Source: Clostridiales bacterium (GTDB taxonomy: Bacteria > Bacillota > Clostridia > Oscillospirales > JAAYOS01). Taken from it: a stretch of DNA of 6,244 nt. A program made the translations under genes and the position numbers. Positions 1-5,277 of this stretch are shown in pieces (the first letter of the stretch is position 1; each line of letters opens with the position of its first letter). The notes below the pieces were generated by a model. It worked only from the letters and a program-made list of their open reading frames with translations, was not told the DNA's origin and made no database searches. The DNA is taken from contig JAAYMG010000108.1 in the NCBI GenBank assembly GCA_012521525.1, positions 1-6,244 on the forward strand, in the 5' to 3' direction.

Positions 1-127
1 CAGGCGCAGGAGCCGCCTGCGGAGCCACAGCCGGAGCATATGCGGCATATTCAGCAACGACCATGGCCTCGCCTTTTTCTACCTCAACCTCATAAGTCGT
101 TCCGTTCAAAGTCACTTTATATTTCAT
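1..127 (-). CDS. biotin carrier protein of decarboxylase, N-terminal part (runs off left edge)
   Basis: The first 42 residues are visible, from ATG at 127 to the window edge. They begin MKYKVTLNGTTYEVEVEKGE, the usual first beta strands of the biotinyl/lipoyl-attachment domain proteins that go with sodium-pump decarboxylases. From about residue 28 the chain becomes an Ala/Pro-rich flexible linker, which in this family leads to the C-terminal biotinyl domain. The biotinylated lysine (in the MKM motif) would lie outside the window, so biotinylation is inferred. A GAAAGGA ribosome binding site lies about 10 bases upstream. It follows oadG by 85 bases on the same strand and is probably the swinging arm that carries CO2 from the OadA active site to the membrane subunit. 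It could also be named a glutaconyl-CoA or methylmalonyl-CoA decarboxylase gamma/biotin subunit; the neighbouring OadA favours oxaloacetate decarboxylase. Confidence 0.85.
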   Translation of the reverse strand, partial: MKYKVTLNGTTYEVEVEKGEAMVVAEYAAYAPAVAPQAAPAP

Positions 128-212
128 AATGTCAAAATCCTTTCATTCATCCAAAAATATGGTGATAGGTGACTCATAATATATTTCGGATGCAGACTTC
201 CATACTGACAGG

Positions 213-614
213 CTAATCAACGCGCTTTATAGATTTGAAGCGCAGCTGGTTCAGCGGCACATTGAGGTGGTTGGCGACAATGGCCATGACCATGGCAGCC
301 TGCTTTTCCGGGACATCATACAGCTTGATCACACCGGCAGAACCGGGTGCGGGCTCATTATTTGCAGTGGCGGGTTGTGCTGCACTAACCGGCTGGGTTG
401 TGCTTGCCTGCCGAACAACAGGAGCGGCGGATACGGCAGCAGCCGTGCTTTCTTCATGGACGGTTTTATTCTTCTTTTCCTTGAAGACCCTGGCAAGAAG
501 GACCACTACCACCATCAATGCCACGAGCATCGCAAACACGATGGCCATCCCCAGCACGGAAAGGCCGCCGGCTTCCGCTAACGTTACACTTGTCAAGGCT
601 GTTTTTATCATCAT
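213..614 (-). CDS. oadG: OadG family sodium-pump decarboxylase gamma subunit
   Basis: A 133-residue membrane protein with one strongly hydrophobic segment at about residues 17-43, followed by a basic KEKKNK stretch, an Ala/Pro/Thr-rich linker (about 55-95) and a conserved-looking C-terminal block (about 96-130) ending in LRFKSIK. This is the layout of the gamma subunit of Na+-transporting decarboxylases, which anchors the carboxyltransferase to the membrane beta subunit. The C-terminal block resembles the longer clostridial OadG form, not the short His-ending enterobacterial one. The AGGAGG site at 621-626 overlaps the oadA stop codon and lies 6 bases before the first ATG (614); a second ATG directly follows at 611 and could also serve as start. 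Only 10 bases separate it from oadA, so the two are surely co-transcribed. Function is inferred from family and operon; residues directly involved in metal binding cannot be named here. Confidence 0.88.
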   Translation of the reverse strand: MMIKTALTSVTLAEAGGLSVLGMAIVFAMLVALMVVVVLLARVFKEKKNKTVHEESTAAAVSAAPVVRQASTTQPVSAAQPATANNEPAPGSAGVIKLYDVPEKQAAMVMAIVANHLNVPLNQLRFKSIKRVD

Positions 615-624
615 AGCCTTCCTC

Positions 625-2001
625 CTATGCTTCTACGATGGTGTAGACGGCCTTGTTTTCTTCCTTCTCCTTGCGCTCTTTGAGGAATTTCTCTGCTATG
701 GCCGGGAAGAGGGCGTAGCTGAGCACATCTTCGTCCGACTTCGCCAGATCTCCGATTTCCTTCTTGAACTTTTCAAACTCAGGAGGCAGAGAAGCGGCAT
801 ACCGGTCGGTGATGCGGGGCTCGTCGCCAAGTACCTTTTTGATGATTTCGGGATCGATCTCTCCGGGAGGAGTGCCGTACTCACCGCGGACATAGGCGCG
901 GACTTCTTTGGAAACGTTTTTGTAGCGCTCGCCGGCTATTACGTTGCTTACCGCCTGGACGCCGACCATCTGGCTCATGGGTGTGACAAGGGGCGGATAA
1001 CCCAGCTCGGCACGTACCTTGGGAGTCTCTGCGAGAACTTCCGAGAGGCGGCCGATAGCATTCTGGGCCTTCAACTGGGCGATCAGGTTTGAAAGCATTC
1101 CGCCGGGGATCTGGTAATTGAGGGCATCGGTCTCTACGCCCATTACATACGGATCCAGGAGTCCCGTCTCAAGGTATTTGTTCTTGACGGGTTTGAAGTA
1201 GTCGTTTATTTCCTTCAAAACAGCATCGTCAAGGTCGACTTCGTATCCCAGCTGCCGCAGCGCGTATACCATCGACTCGGTGGAGTACTGGGATGTGCCG
1301 CCGGACATGCTGGATATCGATGTATCTATAATGTCAGCACCTGCTTCCACCGCCTTCAGCAGGGTCAATGGTGCAAGTCCGGTAGTGGAGTGGGTATGGA
1401 GATCTATGGGAACCTTGACGGTCTCCTTGAGGGCTTTGACCAGATCATAAGCCTCTTGCGGTCCCATGATGCCTGCCATATCCTTTATGCATATCGAGGA
1501 CGCGCCCATCTCTTCCATTTGCTTGCCGAGCTTGGCGTATGCTTCCAGGGTGTGAACAGGTGATGTGGTGTACGATATAGCGATTTGGGCTTCTCCTCCA
1601 CGCTTGATGGTTTCGTCGACCGAGACCTCAAGGTTGCGGAGGTCGTTGAGTGCGTCGAAATTTCGGATTATGTCGATACCGTTTTCGATGGCTTTTGCCA
1701 CGAATTTACGGACGACATCATCCGGATAGTGCTTGTAGCCCAGGAGGTTCTGTCCGCGAAGAAGCATTTGAAGCTTTGTGTTCTTCACGTTTTTGCGTAT
1801 GTTGCGAAGCCGCTCCCACGGATCCTCGTTCAAGTAACGAAGGCACGAGTCAAATGTGGCGCCGCCCCAACATTCGAGTGAATAATAACCTGCCCTGTCC
1901 ATGGCCTTAAGAATGTCTTCAAATACACTGTACGGCATCCTTGTGGCCAGCAAAGACTGTTGTGAATCACGGAGCACAGTCTCTGTAAACCTTACTTTCA
2001 T
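625..2001 (-). CDS. oadA: oxaloacetate decarboxylase alpha subunit, carboxyltransferase (no biotin domain)
   Basis: A 458-residue protein of the HMGL-like/PYC_OADA carboxyltransferase family. It transfers the carboxyl group of oxaloacetate to a biotin carrier, giving pyruvate. The N-terminus TETVLRDSQQSL holds the metal-binding Asp12; Lys173 (in ICIKDMAG) matches the family's active-site lysine, and His202 and His204 (in LHTHSTTG) are the metal-ligand histidines. The spacing agrees with the D17/K178/H207/H209 set known from Vibrio OadA, shifted by five residues. After the TIM barrel comes the conserved PYC_OADA domain (about 290-440). The protein stops where longer homologues continue into a biotinyl domain; that domain is on the separate gene at 1-127. 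AAGGAGGA at 2006-2013 precedes the ATG by 4 bases. First gene of the operon. Alternative: pyruvate carboxylase subunit B, which has the same catalytic core; the adjacent oadG makes the Na+-pump decarboxylase more likely. Confidence 0.92.
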   Translation of the reverse strand: MKVRFTETVLRDSQQSLLATRMPYSVFEDILKAMDRAGYYSLECWGGATFDSCLRYLNEDPWERLRNIRKNVKNTKLQMLLRGQNLLGYKHYPDDVVRKFVAKAIENGIDIIRNFDALNDLRNLEVSVDETIKRGGEAQIAISYTTSPVHTLEAYAKLGKQMEEMGASSICIKDMAGIMGPQEAYDLVKALKETVKVPIDLHTHSTTGLAPLTLLKAVEAGADIIDTSISSMSGGTSQYSTESMVYALRQLGYEVDLDDAVLKEINDYFKPVKNKYLETGLLDPYVMGVETDALNYQIPGGMLSNLIAQLKAQNAIGRLSEVLAETPKVRAELGYPPLVTPMSQMVGVQAVSNVIAGERYKNVSKEVRAYVRGEYGTPPGEIDPEIIKKVLGDEPRITDRYAASLPPEFEKFKKEIGDLAKSDEDVLSYALFPAIAEKFLKERKEKEENKAVYTIVEA

Positions 2002-2061
2002 AAAATCCTCCTTCTATTTATGGGAAGTACATTTATTTCAAGCAACATACGCTCCCGATAA

Positions 2062-2093
2062 ATTATAAGATTCTATAATCGAACGGAGAGCAA
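2062..2093 (-). promoter_or_regulatory. possible promoter of the oad operon (weak)
   Basis: On the minus strand a perfect TATAAT (2062-2067) lies about 60 bases before the oadA start. The best -35 candidate is TTGCTC at 2088-2093 with a long 20-base spacer, so the match is poor. The -10 hexamer is one arm of an inverted repeat, ATTATA (2062-2067) and TATAAT (2074-2079), which also puts a TATAAT on the plus strand. This is only a candidate. Confidence 0.25.
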
Positions 2094-2227
2094 TGATGCC
2101 AATCTACCCCATTCTAATCATCCAATATACATAATAACATATGTCTGGAAAAATGGAAATGAGAATGTTAAACAAAATATGATGGATTATGCGCGGCTTT
2201 AGTTTAAATAATTGTGCAGTATTATGC

Positions 2228-2267
2228 CCGATTATCATACCGGTTTTCGTGGCGATAATATAATCGG
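2228..2267. repeat. inverted repeat upstream of the rpmH promoter
   Basis: CCGATTAT (2228-2235) and ATAATCGG (2260-2267) are perfect 8-base inverted arms separated by 24 bases, ending about 40 bases before the -35 hexamer. It could be a protein-binding site or chance in AT-rich DNA. The rest of the 427-base gap between oadA and rpmH (2002-2428) contains no convincing gene: the only long open frame there is a minus-strand TTG frame that runs through the rpmH promoter. I also see no good DnaA box (TTATNCACA) in it. Confidence 0.3.
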
Positions 2268-2308
2268 CCTGTGCTTTTGAGGACAGGCATCGATCGAACA
2301 CAAAAAAC

Positions 2309-2338
2309 TTGACACACGGATAAACGGTAATATATAAT
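2309..2338 (+). promoter_or_regulatory. SigA-type promoter of the rpmH-rnpA-yidD-yidC-jag operon
   Basis: TTGACA (2309-2314) and TATAAT (2333-2338) match the housekeeping sigma factor consensus in all 12 positions, with an 18-base spacer. An A-rich tract (ACACAAAAAACT) lies just upstream and may act as an UP element. Transcription should start near 2345, giving a leader of about 85 bases before rpmH. A second TATAAT at 2375-2380 has no acceptable -35 and is probably not a separate promoter. Confidence 0.85.
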
Positions 2339-2428
2339 CTAATTTGCGCCAATCCGCGTCGGTTTTCTATATTTTATAATGTATAGTATATGCGTTTGGC
2401 GTCGCATTGGAGTAAGGGGGTGTTGCAG

Positions 2429-2563
2429 TTGAAACGTACCTATCAGCCTAAGAAGCGCCAGCGTTCCCGTGAGCATGGTTTCCGTAAGAGGATGCGTACC
2501 AGAAACGGTCGAAAAGTCTTGAAAGCGCGCCGCGCTAAAGGAAGAGCACGCCTGACCCATTAA
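2429..2563 (+). CDS. rpmH: 50S ribosomal protein L34 (TTG start)
   Basis: A 44-residue, extremely basic protein beginning MKRTYQPKKRQRSREHGFRK and ending RLTH, which is the full length and typical sequence of bacterial L34. It is a small protein of the large ribosomal subunit. The start is TTG at 2429, fixed by the invariant M-K-R-T-(Y/F)-Q-P N-terminus, and is preceded by AAGGGGGTG (2414-2422) six bases upstream. There is no in-frame ATG that would give the correct N-terminus. It is the first gene of the operon, right behind the consensus promoter, and is separated from rnpA by 9 bases; the rnpA ribosome binding site overlaps its stop codon. In many bacteria dnaA lies upstream on the other strand or nearby, but not here. 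Confidence 0.97.
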   Translation: MKRTYQPKKRQRSREHGFRKRMRTRNGRKVLKARRAKGRARLTH

Positions 2564-2572
2564 GGAGGCGTC

Positions 2573-2917
2573 ATGAATTTTACCCAGTCCCTAAAGGAGA
2601 ATTACGAGTTTAAACGGCTATACCGGAGAGGGAAAAGCGAAGCGGGGCCCTTTGTCGTGGTATACTGTTTGAAAAACGGCAAGGATATAAACAGGTTGGG
2701 AATCACGACCGGCGCAAAGCTGGGAAAGGCAGTCGTTCGAAACAGGATAAGGCGTCGCATCAAGGAGGCGTACCGGCTCTCGGAGAACCGAATGAGGCGC
2801 GGATATGACATAGTGGTTGTTGCAAGAGGGCGCTCGGTATCCGCCAATTATCATCAGATAGAATCGGACTTGCACAGATGCCTTCACAATCTTGGAGTAA
2901 TGCCTGATATATCATGA
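2573..2917 (+). CDS. rnpA: ribonuclease P protein component
   Basis: A 114-residue basic protein, the usual length for RnpA, which binds the RNase P RNA and helps it remove 5' leaders from precursor tRNAs. The start MNFTQSLKENYEFKRLYRRG is the normal family N-terminus, whose aromatic residues line the leader-binding cleft. The RNR signature lies at about residues 52-68: K52-A-V-V-R-N-R and then RRRIKEAYR. AAGGAGG (2562-2568) sits only 4 bases before the ATG and overlaps the rpmH stop, so translation of the two is probably linked. The last codons overlap yidD: the TGA stop at 2915-2917 shares bases with the yidD ATG at 2914. Confidence 0.97.
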   Translation: MNFTQSLKENYEFKRLYRRGKSEAGPFVVVYCLKNGKDINRLGITTGAKLGKAVVRNRIRRRIKEAYRLSENRMRRGYDIVVVARGRSVSANYHQIESDLHRCLHNLGVMPDIS

Positions 2918-3123
2918 AGTGGCTGTTGTTGAAACTGATCGACTTTTACAGAAAAAGCATTTCGCCAATGACACAACCTTCCTGCCGTTTCATCCCCACA
3001 TGTTCCGAATATGCAAGACAAGCCATAGAAAAATATGGAGCGGCGAAAGGCTCATGGCTTGCATTCAGGAGACTGCTGAAATGTCATCCTTTTCATAAAG
3101 GAGGATATGACCCGCTTCAATAG
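2914..3123 (+). CDS. yidD: YidD, membrane protein insertion efficiency factor
   Basis: A 69-residue protein with the full set of YidD marks: an N-terminal amphipathic helix (KWLLLKLIDFYRKSISP), the Cys motif CRFIPTCSEYA (about residues 24-34), a central AIEKYGAAKG helix, and the C-terminal block CHPFHKGGYDP. YidD is an inner-face membrane-associated protein that aids YidC-dependent insertion of membrane proteins; its biochemical action is not well known. Its ATG overlaps the rnpA stop (ATGA at 2914-2917). The nearest Shine-Dalgarno-like GGAG (2893-2896) is 17 bases upstream, too far to be ideal, so it is probably read by ribosomes finishing rnpA. Lies directly before yidC, its functional partner, with a 93-base gap. 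Confidence 0.96.
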   Translation: MKWLLLKLIDFYRKSISPMTQPSCRFIPTCSEYARQAIEKYGAAKGSWLAFRRLLKCHPFHKGGYDPLQ

Positions 3124-3145
3124 ATGTCAAATAGTTCGGAGTAAA

Positions 3146-3215
3146 CGGTCTATAGACCGCGGTCTTATCGGCAAGACCGACAAGTAAGAGCCAGGCTCTA
3201 ATGGAGGATAGCCTC
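3146..3215 (+). promoter_or_regulatory. yidC leader with consecutive inverted repeats covering the ribosome binding site
   Basis: Between yidD and yidC lie, in order: a perfect 14-base palindrome CGGTCTATAGACCG (3146-3159); a directly adjoining hairpin with 7-base arms CGGTCTT (3160-3166) and AAGACCG (3173-3179); the palindromic AGAGCCAGGCTCT (3187-3199); and GAGG-ATAG-CCTC (3204-3215), whose left arm is the core of the yidC Shine-Dalgarno GGAGG (3203-3207). AGGCT (3193-3197) can alternatively pair with AGCCT (3210-3214), enclosing the ribosome binding site. The arms of the first two elements are interchangeable, so mutually exclusive folds are possible. No U-run follows, so this does not look like a terminator. 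The structures are seen; a regulatory role for yidC is inferred. Confidence 0.5.
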
Positions 3216-3216
3216 A

Positions 3217-4332
3217 GTGTGGAATGCATTAATAGTTCAGCCAATTGCGTGGCTGCTAAGAACGCTGTATGAACTAACCGCCTCTTATGGCGTTGCACTT
3301 TTATTATTTACATTATTGATGAAAATCGTCTTTTTGCCTTTTGGAATAAAAAGCAAAAAGTCGATGTATGCCATGCAGCGTTTGGCCCCGAAGCTCAAGG
3401 AGCTGGAAGCAAAATACAAAAACGACAAAGATAAGTACAACCTTGAATTGCAGAAGCTCTACAAAAAGGAGAAAGTCAACCCGCTCTCGGGATGCCTGTG
3501 GACCCTCCTTCCGTTTCCGATACTGATCGCCCTTTTTGATGTCGTACGCAGACCGCTTACAAACCTGATGCGGCTGAGCAGCGAGCAGATAAGCATGATC
3601 TTGGCAAACCCGGCCGTAAGTGAAAGCTTGGCTTCCAGGGGCGTGGATTTGGGAAATGCAGCAGCCCAGAACCAGATTTCGCTCGCAAAAGTCATTTCCG
3701 AAAACTTCGGAATCCTTAAGACGGCATTTCCGGAACTTGCATCGTCACTGATCAACATCGACTTTACTTTTCTGGGGCTGGATCTTTCGCTTACGCCTTC
3801 ATATGTGCATATCAACGCTTACTGGTTCATTCCGATCATATCCGCTGCACTGGCATATTTCGGAATGAAGATCGCCCAGATGTCCAGCGGCGCCCCTGTT
3901 ACGCAGGAGCAAAACCAGCAGGGCAAGATGTTTGCACTTATGAACCCTGTTATGTCGTTATGGCTTGGATTTACTTTGCCTACCGCCATGTCGCTATACT
4001 GGATAGCAAACTCAGTGTTCAGCATCATCCAGGACGTCCTGCTCAACATGTACTTCAAGCGTAAATTCGATCTGAAAGAAGCAGAAGAGAAAAAAGAGCA
4101 GGAAGCTCAGAAACAGGCTGCAGCAAAGAAGAAAGCTGAGCTTTCCGAGGAACGTACTCAAGACTCTAAGACTACCCGCTCCAATCTGTCCAACATTTCG
4201 AGAAAGAAGTACGAGAGGCTTAAGAAGCAAAGCAAGTTGTATATGCAGAACAAACCGAATACTACCGGAGATGATGATAAAGCCGACTCCGACACTGCGG
4301 ATGATGTGAAAGGAGCGACAGACAATGATTAG
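3217..4332 (+). CDS. yidC: YidC/Oxa1 family membrane protein insertase (GTG start)
   Basis: A 371-residue insertase that places proteins into the cytoplasmic membrane, alone or with SecYEG. It belongs to the short Gram-positive type, starting almost directly in a membrane segment, with no lipoprotein Cys and no large periplasmic domain. Membrane segments are at about 21-42, 92-112, 202-220, 236-252 and 255-278. The hydrophilic-groove charge, usually Arg, is Lys36 here (LLMKIVFLPF). A charged helical hairpin follows (about 45-88). A 60-residue loop (about 118-180) between the second and third segments is long. The tail from 279 is highly charged: a Lys/Glu/Ala coiled-coil-like stretch, a basic KKYERLKKQSK patch, and an acidic end. 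The tail may contact ribosomes. GTG at 3217 is preceded by GGAGG (3203-3207) at 9 bases. The stop overlaps jag by 8 bases. Confidence 0.96.
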   Translation: MWNALIVQPIAWLLRTLYELTASYGVALLLFTLLMKIVFLPFGIKSKKSMYAMQRLAPKLKELEAKYKNDKDKYNLELQKLYKKEKVNPLSGCLWTLLPFPILIALFDVVRRPLTNLMRLSSEQISMILANPAVSESLASRGVDLGNAAAQNQISLAKVISENFGILKTAFPELASSLINIDFTFLGLDLSLTPSYVHINAYWFIPIISAALAYFGMKIAQMSSGAPVTQEQNQQGKMFALMNPVMSLWLGFTLPTAMSLYWIANSVFSIIQDVLLNMYFKRKFDLKEAEEKKEQEAQKQAAAKKKAELSEERTQDSKTTRSNLSNISRKKYERLKKQSKLYMQNKPNTTGDDDKADSDTADDVKGATDND

Positions 4333-5005
4333 GTCGGTAGAAGCTACCGGCAAAACCATAGAAGAGGCCTTTGCCAATGCCATGAGCGAGTTGGGCATTG
4401 ATGACGATACACTTATAAACGTAGAGAAAGTTGTTTTGGAGAACCCGAGAAGCGGTTTTCTGGGGATCGGCAGCTCACCCGCAAAGGTCCGCGTCAGTTA
4501 TGAGATAAGCAGAAGCGACAAAGCTGTGGCCTTTTTGCAGGGGCTGCTGGAAAGGATGGGAGCACTGGCACATCCTGTTGTCATTAAATCCGATGACGAG
4601 AACATCGAACTCTCCATCGAGGGTGAAAACCTCGGAATGCTCATAGGACGCAGGGGAGAAACCCTCAATGCCATCCAACATATCACCAACTACGTAGTCA
4701 ATCGTGGAGAAGATGGCCACGTACGCGTCATAATAGACGTTGAAAATTACCGCAGAAAACGCGAAGAGTCCCTTCGCAAACTGGCTGAAAAGACGGCCTC
4801 CAAGGTTTTGCGATTCAAGCGCAATATTGCACTGGAGCCTATGAACGCATACGAACGCCACATAATCCATTCAGCGCTTCAGGACTGGAAAGATGTCTCG
4901 ACATTTTCATCGGGAACCGAGCCCCGCAGATGTGTTGTCGTCAGCTATACCCCAAACGGAGAAAAACCTGAAAAAGGGCATCGCTCGCGTTCAAACAGGG
5001 CTTAA
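4325..5005 (+). CDS. jag: Jag/KhpB, KH and R3H domain RNA-binding protein
   Basis: A 226-residue cytoplasmic protein with three domains: Jag_N (about 2-53, with the typical PRSGFLGIG turn), a KH domain (about 65-145, with the RNA-binding GRRG loop at 108-111) and an R3H domain (about 148-208, with R178 and H182 in the AYERHIIH signature, followed by VSTFSSGTEPRR). Homologues (KhpB, EloR) bind RNA together with KhpA and affect cell elongation and division in Firmicutes. The C-terminal tail is basic and probably disordered. The ATG at 4325 lies inside the end of yidC (8-base overlap), and its ribosome binding site AAAGGAG (4309-4315) is within yidC coding sequence at 9 bases. This pairing with yidC is conserved in many bacteria. 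In most relatives mnmE follows; here the cluster ends. Confidence 0.95.
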   Translation: MIRSVEATGKTIEEAFANAMSELGIDDDTLINVEKVVLENPRSGFLGIGSSPAKVRVSYEISRSDKAVAFLQGLLERMGALAHPVVIKSDDENIELSIEGENLGMLIGRRGETLNAIQHITNYVVNRGEDGHVRVIIDVENYRRKREESLRKLAEKTASKVLRFKRNIALEPMNAYERHIIHSALQDWKDVSTFSSGTEPRRCVVVSYTPNGEKPEKGHRSRSNRA

Positions 5006-5030
5006 AACTCTTCGAGTCTAAAATCAAGTC

Positions 5031-5080
5031 AAAAATTGAGAGCCATACCTCGCTGACAGCGCAGGTATGGCTCATAAATT
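5031..5080. terminator. hairpin terminator between convergent jag and degV-like gene
   Basis: An 11-base perfect stem, GAGCCATACCT (5040-5050) with AGGTATGGCTC (5063-5073), continues past a single bulged C5062 into CGCT/AGCG with a GAC loop. On the minus strand the hairpin is followed within 2 bases by TTTTT (5035-5031 with two more T-like positions), making it a good intrinsic terminator for the degV-like gene, about 200 bases past its stop. On the plus strand it follows jag by 34 bases but is trailed by only ATAAATTAT, a weak U-tract. It probably serves both directions, with the leftward one better. Confidence 0.8.
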
Positions 5081-5140
5081 ATCAACATGATTTGCGACGC
5101 GTCATATTAGATGGATAATCATTTCCCTGTAAACATAATT

Positions 5141-5277
5141 GTTGCTATATGTATTGATTGTAATATGATCGCTGCAATATGTTATCTATTGTGATTCGAT
5201 CGCTACCATATGTTATTGATAAGGGATCATGATATGGATCATGTTATTGTCATGACACGGATCATGTTATTGACATA
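5141..5277. repeat. degenerate GATC-headed tandem repeats
   Basis: Related units follow each other: a diverged copy at about 5141-5166; GATCGCTGCAATATGTTAT (5167-5185) and GATCGCTACCATATGTTAT (5198-5216), 17 of 19 bases identical; GGATCATGATAT (5224-5235); and two exact 14-base copies of GGATCATGTTATTG (5236-5249 and 5259-5272). Spacing of the GATC heads is 31, 27, 12 and 23 bases, so the array is irregular. The last copy ends 5 bases before the stop of the minus-strand DegV-like gene. The palindrome TGTCATGACA (5248-5257) lies between the last two copies. It is not a CRISPR: units are too short, uneven and diverged. Role unknown. The rest of 5006-5277 has only the terminator and no gene. Confidence 0.6.

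Noticed and set aside
235..1092. Long plus-strand open frame opposite oadG and oadA
   Set aside because: It is the antisense shadow of two well-recognised genes, with no ribosome binding site or family motif.
2104..2352. Minus-strand 82-residue open frame with hydrophobic end, between oadA and rpmH
   Set aside because: It needs a TTG start with no ribosome binding site, reads straight through the consensus rpmH promoter, and resembles no family I know.
2002..2428. Replication origin beside rpmH
   Set aside because: No DnaA box matches TTATNCACA well, there is no box cluster, and dnaA is absent.
3160..3179. Intrinsic terminator between yidD and yidC
   Set aside because: The hairpin is followed by ACAAGTAAG with no T-run, so simple termination is unlikely.
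5141..5277. CRISPR array
   Set aside because: Units are 12-31 bases apart, uneven and diverged, with no constant repeat and unique spacer pattern and no cas gene.
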